Shown here: positions 9,653 to 21,235 of the stretch, one piece after another
Position numbering within the stretch: the first letter of the stretch is position 1
How the letters are laid out: every line of letters starts with the position of its first letter
Assembly: GCA_019914945.1 (NCBI GenBank)
Contig: CM034109.1
Location: 1,302,001-1,366,000 of the forward strand
Reading direction: 5' to 3'
Length of the DNA: 64,000 bases
Source of the DNA: Typha latifolia
Taxonomy: Eukaryota; Streptophyta; Magnoliopsida; Poales; Typhaceae
Translations under genes and position numbers: made by a program
Notes under the pieces: model-generated
What the model was told of the DNA's origin: nothing
The model's input: only the letters and a program-made list of their open reading frames with translations
Database searches by the model: none

Positions 9653-12600
9653 TTATGTACTTTCATCTGTCAGGCGAGCAACCAGTTCATCCTGCAAGAA
9701 TGAGGCCAACCATCAATGATTATGGGTTTTTAGCATAAAATTTAACCTAAATTTCACTTTCAAAAGCTCCTGATAATTCAGAGCAAGTATGTTAAAAGAA
9801 TCTACAGGAAAAGCCTTGGTAAGCTACACAATGATCTTAGTTCACTTTCTCTGGAAATTCATTGCTTCAAAGTGCAAGAGTGGGTTAACTGGATCATCCG
9901 CCTTGTAGATCAGAATTACTAACAATATGAAAGCTAAAACAAGGCAAAACTTCCACTCGTGAGCCCAAATATGCCTATATATACAATATATTTATAACGT
10001 TAAGAATTCAAGATAGATCCATATTATTTATGAATCATAATAATAGCATTATATTATATAAATCGCAACTTGACATAACTGTGGATGAAAGGCTCTTTCT
10101 ATATCTTTCTCAACATAATGAAACTCAACCTAATTTTTCTTGCTTAGCTTGTACAAGTGTGTATGCACATGCACATGTTTTACCTAGTATTGTATAACAT
10201 GTGGATGACAGACCTAAGATTGCTCGCCATGCAGATCTCAGTGAATAGCATTATTCTGTTAAATAGAAGATTGGCAGAAGCTACAGAATCTTATAACAGC
10301 ACTCTGAGCTAGTCATTACCTTTTTCCCTTTCTGTGAGAGGCCTCTCTCTCTTAGAAGCGCACGCAGCCGCTCCACAGTCATAGAGTGAAGTGTCCCTTC
10401 AGAAAGACCTGAACTTGACCCACTTAATCCCCCTACAACATTAAAATTTCATTACAAATTATCAAGCTACAGATGATGCAGGCGTATCAAATAAAGCAAA
10501 TGCATGGAAACCTGTCCTGGATGAGTAAAACTTTCATTGCCCTTATGTAAATCGTTATAGTCTAGTAAAATTAATACTAATATCATTCTCCAACATAAAA
10601 TATTAGAATCTTTAGCTGGAAAAGTTTATATCCAAAAGAGAAAATGAGCATCATTAACCAGTTGGTGTTACTTTAGCCTCATAACAGTTCATTTGGAGAT
10701 AGGACAGTCTTTAAAATGATACGACGAAATTATCCCAGATATAGCTGAATCAAGGTAAAGGATTCCTCCAACCAAACAAAAGTGGAACAAAAGGCCTTTA
10801 TAACTGTAGCCGAACCAATCAATTGACGGTTTAGTTAACTCACCATTAGAGGTGATAAAAGATAATTGCATCCATTCAAGAACATAAAATGGTACCATAA
10901 TAAATAAATATTCCTCAATTAAAATTTCAATTTTACCATATCAATTTAAAATTTCATTTCCTCAATATAAAGCTTGCAATTAAGCTGATTTACCAAACCT
11001 GCTAAATGTTGCTAGAATGGAGAATTTTTCGAATAAATGTAAGATGACCTCCTGAACAACATCATGGACATTCACCTGTGTACACTACAGTTTTATACTA
11101 GATTATGAAGAGCGGAAGAACATATATATCTAGGTATTTGTGATATTGGATAATAACTTCAAACTTTTAGCATCAGAATACAGTAGTAAGTTGCTGAAAG
11201 CCAAGATGTTCACTTGTTCTTTGAATATTCTCATAGGAAAACCTCCATAATTTAACCAATTCAACTTTGGTATCTATAAGAAGAATGTCCTAGATTGAAG
11301 TGTAAACCAAGGTTCCAAATATCGGAATCGGGATCGGAATTGGCTGTCTAAAAAAATAATACGTATCGGCCGTATCAGCAGTATCGGCAGTATCGGCCGT
11401 CCATATCGACTTGTATTTTAAAATAATTTTTAAAATACAGAAAAATTATTAATTTTTTAGAAAAATAATAATAAGATATAAATATAAATTTTTCATATAT
11501 AAAGTCTAAAAACTAAAAAATAAATATTATTTTCTCAATTTCTATTTCTCTCCCTTTCTACTACTTACACTCTCTCTCTCCCACACAAATTAAAAACAAT
11601 TCTTACTCTCCCACTAATTCTCTCTCTTATCAAACTCTCTCTCTCTCTCACTAACTCTCTCTTATCAAACTCTTTCCCTAATTAACTCTCTCCCACTAAC
11701 CCTCTCCCTTGAAAAAACTCTCCCTCTCTCTCACCGACTACCACCTCTTTCCCTCTTTAACATAATTTTTTAATTTTTGTTTTTTCTCCACGTCTCTCTC
11801 CTCTTCTCCCTCTCTCTCTTCTTCCCTCTCCCTCTTACTGTTGCAACCCACAAACTCTGTCTCTCTTTCTCCCTCTCTTTCTCTCTCTTTCTCTCTTTCC
11901 CTCTCTCTTTTTCCCTCTCTTTCCCTCTCTTTCTCTCCCTTTCCCTCTCTCTCTTCCCCCCTCTTGCTCCCTCTCTTTCTCTCTCTTTCCCTTTCTTTCT
12001 CTCTTACCGATGCTCGTCTCGGGCGGGATCGGCTGATACGGCCGATCCCGACCCAAAACAAGCTATGGCCGATCCCGATCCGTTTTGGCCGATCCCACTC
12101 GGGATCGGCCGAAACTAGGAACCATGGTGTAAACCAGTCTTTAGACTTGGAAAGCGTTGATGAATTAAGTACTATAAGTAATAACAATTAGGATAAAATT
12201 TTGTAAAATAGCACCAACAGAATAATCTCCGCACCTTTTGCCACTATAAGAATTCCATACAGTCCTTATTCAAACATTAGCATAATATTTGTGTCATGTA
12301 GCAAAATGTGCAGAAAAATCAAATATAACAAAATTTTCTTTTTACCCATAATTACAGCTTAGTGAGATCATTAGGCATTACAATATATGCAACTAAGTTA
12401 ATAAAACAATTGTCAAAGAATAAACCTTGGCCAGAAGTAGTGAAGTACCTTCGGCATTAGTGATATTGGGTCTTTTAACAGGACTCTTGCCATCTGAACT
12501 TACAGCAGATCTGATTAAATATAAGAATATGAAGAACATCAGGTAAGAACAAGCACCAGAATGGCAGAATGTAGCAATGACATTGCAACTGAAATCTTGA

Positions 12601-15600
12601 AATTCAAACATGCAAGCAGAAATGAAGAATAAAAATATTAATATCTGCAGTTGAAAAAGCAATGTTGTTATTTCTGTATCATATTTCATCTGCAATTACA
12701 GAATTACTTATTACCAAATGACAGAATATTTAGTAGGCATCAGTATAGTAACTTGGCTAATTAATGTCTAAGTAAAACATATATAATGAAACATAGTCAG
12801 GGGAATAATTAGATCAAACCACTTCATAGATGATTATGTAACTCCCAGAACTGCATTAGCTCTATAATTGATCTCCATATTAAGATGTCAATTTTAAAAA
12901 ATATTTAATATCCTCTTATGAGGACATTGTTTTTAGATTAGGTAGTTTTAGAATAAAAAGAGAAGTCTAACAAAATAACACCGAGTAGAAAATCATCAAC
13001 GAAGTAACAACTCCAACTCCATAACAATTGATCTTTTTGGGTTTTTTGCAAATACTTTCCCACGATTCCATTATCGATGTTTTGAAAGGCATTTAAGGTG
13101 GCCACCTTGGCATGGCAACACACTGACCATCCCACAAACCAAGAATGCAGCCAACACAACCTTTTCGCCTGGCAGGCCTGCCGCCTGCTTGGGCATTGGA
13201 GCAAGTCTTTAGCTAATAAGTCAAATTGGAATGCTAATGGGTGAACTAAGTTAAATAAAAAAAGAACCCCAAAATTTCTCCTCTCCCTCATTCCCTCTCT
13301 ATTGATTTGTTTGAACCCTAACCCCAAATCTCTCCTCTCTCCCTCACTCCTCTTGATCATCTCCTCTCAAAAGTGATGGCAAGTGGACAGCAACAGGAAA
13401 CCCTAGGAAAACCATTGCTTCTTCTTCTCTTTATTCCCTTCCACTCTCCTATGTTTATTCTCTTTCTTCCAAAACATCACCTGCTGTTTCTTCTGCTGCA
13501 TTAAGCTCTCATGGCTCACCTGAAGACTAATTAATAGGTGTCTCAGATCTCTTCTTATTCAAAAAAAAGAAAAAAAAAACTCACTAATAGGTGTCTCAGC
13601 TCTCATGTGTCCACATGTATGTCACTTCTCTCTATGAATCACAATCTAGAAAGTCATGAAATTAAAAGTGTGAGCACAGCACACACTTGGACTTTATTAA
13701 GTTGATTAAGCCAATTTGATAAACTAGCAAATCATATGATTGACATTTGTAACTATCAGTTGACTATGGACTGTGAATTTAATTAGCAGTGATTGAGTTT
13801 TGTTATTTGACTAAATATTTTTATATACTATATTAATATATATCATATATCCTATACAATTATTTTTACTTTTTTATATATTAAAAATACTAGACTACCT
13901 TGGCGCCAGCCTTCCACCTAGGCACTATATGGTGGAGTAACCGCCTGACCGGCCACAATCCACAACCGTCTTTTAATACACTGACCATTATATTATCGAT
14001 AACCTAATCTGTTATGTGTATTTGTGTTAACTCCTGAGTTTGAATTACATCTGTAGAAATTTTACATTTTAAATGATATAAGCCTAATAGAATTTGAAAT
14101 AGGAACTCTTAGCTATGATACCATGATATCTCACCAACTACTCTAAAACCTTACGATATAAGATAATGATAAGTTTAATTTAACATCACGAAATAAAAAC
14201 CATGATATATGAAAGTCATGAATCCTAAACTTCAACTTGTAAGAAACTAACATGTTTTCCCTCAATCCCATGCAACATGCTTCAATTCCGTTATAATATT
14301 ATTTTATAGTATCTGAACCACACGTGCAAGTAAAACCAACAACACAGTAACTTTTGACACTACGTCTACTATTGATTTGCATCATTTGACAAAACATCAA
14401 TTAATCTCTAGATCTATCAGCATCATCGTCACCATTGTTATGTACCTTTTGTTAAAGCATGCCTTGGTTTGGGCATTAGATATTTTGAACATATCCCATG
14501 TCAAACCGAACAAGAGCAACACAAAATCAATGAGACCATCCACAAAGTACTTGCCATGCATCCCGTGAATCTTGCCCATTACATTTCTCTGTGATGAATT
14601 CACATCTTCCAACACTTCTTTACATTAATGGATTACTTCTTATCAACCTCAAGCTCCTCTTTTTGATCCTCAGTCATAAATAACCAATGCAGGCTCAAGT
14701 TCACAATATAGGTTTAATCAAGTTCGTGGAGGTTCACCTTCAACATTTCTGTTTTTGTTTAAGAAAAAACGACTAGAAAAAAGAAAAAGAAAAAGAAAAG
14801 AAAAGAAGAGACTTGGACAACCAAAAAATAAAAACAGGGATATCCAAGAGCATTAATTTTCAAGTTGATCAAAGAAGGATTTCTAAGAGCATGGAGCTAA
14901 CAGCGTGTTTGACCTGATGAGGGCGGGTTTCTTTTAGGGAAGGGAGTAGGTTTGTTGAGTGAAGGGAGTCCTAAACCGCTTAACACTGATGTTGAGGGAA
15001 AGACATAAAACTTTACTTCTAGAAGGGATGCTTCAGTGACTGGAGAACAGGGCACTAGGACAAGCCTTATTACTTCTAGAAACATACTAATGGATCAACA
15101 GGCTACCTAACATAAATTAGATTGACTGTTATCGACAATTGCCTCTTCGACCCAGATGATCTCTCTCACTGTTTTTCCCCTCCTTGAACTATTAACATAT
15201 AGGCCTTAAAAGCTAAAAATGTAATTAGAGGGCATCAATTAGATGATAATTATAGAAGCATAAAAAAACAGAGGGAACAAGCACATGAGAAGAAGTGAAA
15301 AGTGCATGGAAAAGATAAAGAGTATATGAAAGTCACAAAAATATAAGATACAGTTACAAATTACAGACGAGTTTGGAATGGTAAACACAGATAAGCAACG
15401 AGATTCTTCAAGATTCCAGTTGCATGCAGTGAACATCAGTTGGCATTAATTTTAAGTGTTTGTCAACTATTCAAGATAGAGAAAAGTAGTACCTCTTTCC
15501 TTTGCCACTTCCTCTTGTTTTAGCATTTGCATCCTTTGACTCATTCTTCAGTTTGTTGATTTGAAGAGCTCTGATTAATATGTTTGTTGTATTTGTCTTA

Positions 15601-18600
15601 ATTATCTGCCCTTCTGAATTAACAACCAGAATCAGTAATTACAATCACAACAAAGTCAAGATTGGAACACAGAAAAGCATTTGAAAGAAAAATAGACAAA
15701 GATGTATTCTGCTGGCAATTTACAATGACAAGTAGAAAGTAATTAGCTTCTTGTCATGGAGCACTTAATTTGAACAAGAAAGACCCAGAAGATGTATAAT
15801 AAAAAATTCCCAAACTCTCTTAACAGCACCATATCCACTTACTACGAAGCCTATAGAGAAAACAATATAATCCTAATAAGACCATCTGAAGATTTTTTTT
15901 CTCCAAGTGAGGAGGCCACAAAGCAGTAAGCGGTTGGTCTCTTTTAACATTCAATGTGAATAACGGAAGATAGATTAGACAAAATATCTTGCTGCAAAAG
16001 AAACAAAGAACAGGGAAAAAAATTCTAACATATTGAAAACAAGACAACTGTAGTCACTGTACGAACATTGCTGTGCATGCTAAACCTCCAAGTGCAGGAT
16101 TGGAGGTAAAAAAAATACACTCTACCAGCTTATTAATGCAACTACTCTAACATGGGAGAGAAGATGTAAGAACAGAAAAAAAAAAAAAAAGATAGAAAAG
16201 AGAGCACACGTGCAACCCCCTTCTCTCTCCCTCCCGTCACACGACAGGAGAGGTGGCTACAGGATTTTCGACCACTCCGAATCAAATCCAAATTCAGATT
16301 AGGATTTAAAAACTTAACTTATAAAGATAAATCCTAACCCTATTATTTCACACCCTACGTCAATATATATATATCTTTCCTAAACCCATCGGAGCTTGCA
16401 CAGTGAGATTGGACTGTCGAAGCCAGTGTTTTTAATGGCGGCCGCCAGGGCGGGGCAATGAGCCAGTTGCCCCACATCCCACCTTGGCGGCCTGCAAATG
16501 GCGAGTAGGCCGCCATTTGTCTTTTGGCAGGCCGCCTTATCGTTTAGCGGCCCACGTGGCCTACTTAGTCATTATAGCGGGTTGAGTAATACGGTAACGA
16601 GTTGGACTATCCAATAAATAGTGAGTTAGTAAGTGACTAAATAAAAAAAATCTCACTCCGCCCTAACCCAATTAAGCTCTCTTCCTCCTCTCCGTCTTCT
16701 CTTAAGCAACGACAGCAAGCTATATTGGCAGCGGCACTAGGAGCGATAACGACGACAAACTCAAACAACACCACTCAGTGAAGAATAATATGAAGCATTA
16801 CATATGTTTGTGGGCTGAGAAAGGGGAAGGGAAAAGGGAAGAGAAAGGAAAAGGGGAAAGGAACGGAGAAGTGGTTTAGGAAAAGAGGATGGCAGCTGAT
16901 TTTCGTAGGCTGAGATGGCAGCTAGTTTAGGCAAAGGAGACGATAGCTAGTTGAGGAGAAAGGTAATGTAGATTATCGAGTGATTGATGTGAAGTGATTT
17001 ATGGCAGTTGGCCTAAGCACTAGCTTTATCCTAGTGCACCTATTTTTAGAAAAAAAATGCCCTCATCTTTTTTTCTAATTACTAAACTTGCCACATACTG
17101 CAAATTTCTCTATATAAGTGATGAATAGTGTGAATTTAAAAGTACAATGTAATAAATTTAATATTAATTAGTCTAATAAAATTTACATATAATATATATT
17201 ATATAATATTTAATTCTTTTTAATTCTTTTATATAAATAATGCTAAACCACCTTATCACCCGCCTTGTCGCCCGCTTTCTGCCTTAGCGCTGGGCAGTGG
17301 GGTGACCGCCCGCCACTCCCGACCGTGTTTCAAAAGATTGGCCAGAGCATCACCGGAGCAATCGAAGACCACCACGCAACTAAGACGCCAATCCTTCCCC
17401 ACCCCCCAATTTTTAATTTAAATTTAATGGGTTAAAATAAAAATACCTAATTTTGGTATTTCGGCCTCGTCGGCGAATCACATTGGCCAGCGGCTTCGGG
17501 TCGCTACCACTCTGTCACTAGAAGCTTCGTGCTTTAAGCCTCGTGCCATTGGTACCTTCTAGGGATGCTCTCATGGCTAGGGTCGCAATCGGCCATGGAT
17601 GGAGGGTCTCCCGTTGTTGATCACCATAGCTAATCTTTCCTCCCCTCATTTAAGTCGTCGAGGTCGTGAGGAGAGTGTTGGCTAGGTTAGCGAACTGTCG
17701 ATGATAGTGATCGTCGACGATTTTCCCTTTCTCTCCCTTCCCTTTCCTCTTTCTTTTCTCCCTCGTCAATCTCATCGAGGAAGAAAAGGTTGGGCTCAGG
17801 TTCTCGGGTTCTCGTCTGGGTTTTGGACCAAGGACCCGACCTGATCCTTAGTTTTAAGTTGTGGGCTGCGGATTACTCCGCAGCCCAACCTTTTATTTTG
17901 GTATTGGGTTGGACCTTGGCCGGGCCCGATAATTATAAAAAGAAAAATATGGGCTACGGGCCAACCGCAGGGATTAAATTAGCCTATTTTACTAATTGAT
18001 TAGTTTAAATTTCAAAAATTATGATATAGATTAAATTAAATTAGTGCCATCTCAAAGTGACTTCTAAATGATATTGATACACAAAGCATTTATCCAACTG
18101 AGACAAATGACATTATTATTATTGAGAAAAATTTAGTATGTTGAAACTTGAAACTAAGCATGTTATGAGATAAAACTTACTCTGTTATTATTTGTGCTGT
18201 TATTATTGTTACTATAAGAATGCTTAGTAAAATTATCATTTTATATCGTTGGACTTAGATTTATTTCAAGTTACGTTTATGAATTTGGATTTATTTGGCT
18301 TTAAAATGGATTCTACTTACTGAACTATAGTTGTTGGCTCATGAGATTCCTCTTCTAATATTTCAAATACTAGTCAACGTGATGACTAAGCGAGATATAC
18401 CGGGACTCTACCTCTACTTAGGATCTACCCTTTTTTACCTCTCAGTTATTTTAATCTTTATATTTTAAACTATCTGTTAATTCAATTTGATTAGAGACAC
18501 ATTAGCGGTGACATTGATTATTTCTCATTATTATTGAATAAAATTTATTGAAGTCAGATTTCCATATTAATTCTTGTATTATGGACTTAGATGATATTAG

Positions 18601-19211
18601 TTAAAGCTTCGTATATCTTAAATATATTGAGGTACATAGTTGGTTATGATTTTCATTTCGGATCATGATAAAAGAAATATGGAATCTACTATAGAAAAAC
18701 TCACGTACTTATATTGAAATCTTACATTATGTCAAACAATACAACATGGCATATGGACTTATGAGTTTGTAATAAGATTATTGCCAATTTGTTAGTAATT
18801 ATCAAGGTTCCAAAAATCGGTATCGGGATCGGGATCAGCCGTTTGGAAAAACGATACGTATCGGCCGTATTGGCCGCCTGTATCGGATCAGACTATTTTA
18901 ATTAAATAAAATTCTAAATATTATTAAAAATGTTGAGAAATTTCTAAAAAATTAGAAAAAATTATAAGAAAATAAGAAATAATAATTACTCACATATAAA
19001 GCCTAAAAAGTAAAAATCTTTCTTCCTCCCTCTCTTCTTTCCTATCCCTCTAACTATTAGTCTGAAATATTCATTATCTCTCATACTCTTTTTTTTATAT
19101 CTTTCTCTCTCTCTCTTTCTCACCCTCTCTTTTTTTATCTTTCCCTCTCACTCACTCTCTCTTCCTCTTTCTCTCTCTCTTTCTCTCACCCTCTTTTTTT
19201 TCAATCTTTCC

Positions 19212-19278
<67 letters not shown>

Positions 19279-20985
19279 GCTGCTGTCTGCTGCTGTAGGT
19301 GGCTCCACCTATACAGGCCAAAACCAGCCGATCCCGGCTAGTTTCGGCCTGGAGCCGATCCCGATCCGTTTCGGCCGATCCCACCCGGGATCGGCCGAAA
19401 TTGGAAACTATAGTAATTATATTAAGTGGTATAAATGTATGTAGATCTCTACATAAAAAATGTCATCTTTTTAACATATTAGTTTTATTCATGGCAGAAA
19501 GATGGGTAGGATATCAAGAGCATTTTTGTCGGTCAATGCACCTGAACCATGACATCCTAATAAGATGCTAGCATGCTCCACAAGGCGCCATAAAATGGCA
19601 TGACACTCCAATGTATTGTGGAATTGACAACTAATAAACACCTATATATAGGCACCCTTAGCATCATATACTTCAAAAATATAAATATAGTCTACATGCA
19701 CATTTTATATATTGGCTATATCTGCTTATCTGTGTACATATATCCTCCGCCCTCAATTTCTTTTCCCACTTTTAATTTTTTCTGTTCAAGGAATGACGTG
19801 ATACACCTAGTTTTGCTTATCCCATAGCTATAATATAATATGGTGCCGATCTGTCACCGATAGTATGCATAAATGCAGAGGAGATATTATCTATCCAATT
19901 TATTATAAAGAAAACCATCAAAAATAGCAACCTCAGAAATAATGCTGTGGTGTCAAAACCAAATTCCTTACAGCCAAATTAGCGGAAGTTATACTTACAT
20001 TATCCATAGTTTCCTGAATACAAATTCACACCATGTACATGCAAAACCAAGTGTATCTTATGCATTTAAATCATGTAGTTTAAATATGAAAATTTACAAA
20101 ATTGAATTGATTAGAATTTCAATATTACTAACCAATAATTTCCAAATTAAGAACTTTTAATATCCTTAACATATAGTAATATGGTGTCGATTCCTCATCG
20201 TTGCTATGCATAAACGCAGATGAAAATATTCTCAATCCAATTTTTATAGTAAAAATTAGCAACTTCGAAAATAATGTTTCATGGCGTTCAAACCAAATCC
20301 ATTATGGCCAAAACAGATGCAAGCCATATTTACATTTCCATCATTTCCTGAATACAAATATCACACTATATGCTACATGCAAAACCAAGTCGGATAATAA
20401 TAACCATTATTTTGAAAGACACTTACAGCCAACACCCTCAACTGATGTAATATGACAAGTTTAAGCATAATTTCGTATTCTATTCAAACCCTAATGCATG
20501 CACAATTATCATCTAATTTCTCCCCTTTCAAACTTAAAGTTGGAATCTTTTCAACAAATTTCACATAACCATGCATCCCCAAGAAAATAAAAATAATGTC
20601 ATCAAGAATGAGTTCAAGAATTACTGAACCGAACCTTGAGGAGTTGTATCATGATCACAGACATATAATCGGAGACCACCCTGCACAAATCCAATGAGCA
20701 ACCCAGAAATGGGTGATCATAACCAAAACATATCAAACACTCAAAGAAACAAACATCCAAATCATGAAGGTAAAAGAGGAGCTTAGGATTTGGGATGAAA
20801 TGGAGAGAGGAACATCGAAGGGATACCATGCTGGATTGGAGGACGGGAGAGGAGAAGTTGCCACGTGAAGGGAGACCCTCGAGGTACTTAGAAGCACTTG
20901 CCTCCAACTTGGCGGCAGCGGTTGGCGTCACCTCTGTGGCTTCAGGGGTCTTACTCATCGGGATGGCGGAGCCTTCTTCCTCCAT
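9653..20985 (-). CDS. SAP-domain protein, six exons, 179 aa
   Basis: Exons on the minus strand: 20985-20827, 20680-20635, 15613-15493, 12510-12449, 10432-10320, 9691-9653. All introns are GT-AG, the phases agree across every junction, and the exons sum to 540 bases. Residues 1-68 hold the family-conserved YLEGLPSRGNFSSP and CDHDTTPQ segments; 69-92 read EGQIIKT..TNILIRAL; about 100-123 is basic (GSGKGKR, KSPVKRP), a possible nuclear signal. Residues 146-175 are a SAP motif (MTVERLRALLRERGLSQKGKK then DELVARL), a short helix-loop-helix that binds DNA or RNA in nuclear proteins. Arabidopsis has a short SAP protein of similar build. Function is therefore inferred to be nuclear and nucleic-acid binding, target unknown. 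I start at 20985 because the duplicate copy starts at the same codon. The exon 4 donor at 12448 was chosen over one at 12430 because only it restores the SAP frame. Confidence 0.88.
11310..12126 (+). mobile_element. TIR element family A, copy 1 (in SAP intron 4)
   Basis: The ends are inverted: left 'aggttccaaatatcgg' with repeated 'atcggnatcgg', right 'gatcggccgaaactaggaacc'. A 10-bp direct repeat 'gtgtaaacca' flanks it at 11300-11309 and 12127-12136, a size typical of Mutator-like insertions. The interior is a long pyrimidine (CT-rich) tract. No transposase: non-autonomous. The open frames in the CT tract are low-complexity and not genes. Confidence 0.82.
13079..13991. mobile_element. GGCGG-rich transposon relic family B, copy 1 (in SAP intron 3)
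   Basis: About 900 bp flanked by the 9-bp direct repeat 'attatcgat' (13070-13078 and 13992-14000). The left part (ttaaggtggccacc..., cctggcaggcctgccgcc) and right part (cttggcgccagcc..ccacctaggc, accgcctgaccgg) match the element at 16430-17335 in order. A CT-rich stretch lies inside. Terminal inverted repeats are weak, and no transposase is seen. Confidence 0.6.
14001..15492. other. Rest of SAP intron 3
   Basis: AT-rich intron DNA without recognisable exons. The segment at about 14885-15105 has a different base composition and may be another small insertion, but I could not find its ends. Confidence 0.4.
16430..17335. mobile_element. GGCGG-rich transposon relic family B, copy 2 (in SAP intron 2)
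   Basis: Starts near 'gtttttaatggcggccgccagggcgg' and ends near 'gaccgcccgccactcccgaccgtgttt'. Its internal order (GGCGG-rich left end, 'gtgactaaataaaaaaa', CT-rich 'ctcttcctcctctccgtc', GGCG-rich right end) parallels 13079-13991. No convincing target duplication was found, so the exact ends are uncertain. Confidence 0.55.
17336..18792. other. SAP intron 2, unassigned repeat-like DNA
   Basis: Mixed GC-rich (17340-17960) and AT-rich sequence with no exon seen. A perfect hairpin lies at 17863-17886: arms 'gggctgcgga' and 'tccgcagccc', loop 'ttac'. The composition step suggests transposon remnants I could not classify. Confidence 0.4.
18803..19410 (+). mobile_element. TIR element family A, copy 2 (in SAP intron 2)
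   Basis: Same architecture as 11310-12126: left end 'caaggttccaaaaatcgg' with 'atcgggatcgggatc', a CT-rich middle, right end 'gggatcggccgaaattggaaacta'. A perfect 10-bp direct repeat 'tagtaattat' flanks it at 18793-18802 and 19411-19420. Same orientation as copy 1. The interior includes a pure (CT)n tract at 19213-19276. Confidence 0.85.
19213..19276 (+). repeat. (CT)n microsatellite
   Basis: About 64 bases of nearly uninterrupted CT inside the second family A element. Confidence 0.9.
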
Positions 20986-21146
20986 ACCAGTATAATACTC
21001 TTCAGAAGACAAAACTATGCATTTAGTAGTATAGAACTATACCTCATACATACATACAAACATATTAGGTGCCAAAAGAGGTAAAGTGAAATTGTGGTGA
21101 TGATTAATTGTAAAGTTATATAAATGAGAATGACTTGGCTAGGGTT
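19830..21146. repeat. Segmental duplication, copy 1 (5' end of the SAP gene)
   Basis: Covers part of intron 2, exon 2, intron 1, exon 1 and about 160 bases upstream. It matches 28955-30166 in order and orientation, with exons of the same size in both. Upstream similarity ends at 'aaatgagaatgacttg' (21146) against 'aaatgatactaacttg' (30166). Within it, 19835-20010 and 20170-20340 are themselves similar ('tatggtg.cgat', 'atgcataaa.gcag', 'ctcagaaataatg/cttcgaaaataatg'). Confidence 0.75.
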
Positions 21147-21235
21147 AGGGGAACTAGATTGAAATACCCTTAGGCTATCACTACCCCTTCATGAGATTCA
21201 CACTACTGAGGCTCACACAGCAACCCAAGTAATAA

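Noticed and set aside
11738..12191. Several overlapping open frames of 70-150 codons on both strands
   Set aside because: They are Ser/Leu/Phe or Arg/Glu/Lys low-complexity products of the CT-rich core of a transposon.
12430..12448. Alternative donor for SAP exon 4 (AAG|GTTTAT)
   Set aside because: Its phase puts an immediate stop in exon 5; the donor at 12448 keeps the SAP motif in frame.
12938..13360. 140-codon minus-strand frame
   Set aside because: Lies in SAP intron 3 across a transposon relic; no recognisable domain.
14897..15085. 62-codon minus-strand frame in SAP intron 3
   Set aside because: Looks like part of a small insertion; no start context, no exon phase fit and no known domain.
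20986..21012. Longer N-terminus for the SAP protein
   Set aside because: It would need a TTG start. The ATG at 20985 is also the start position shared with the duplicate copy.
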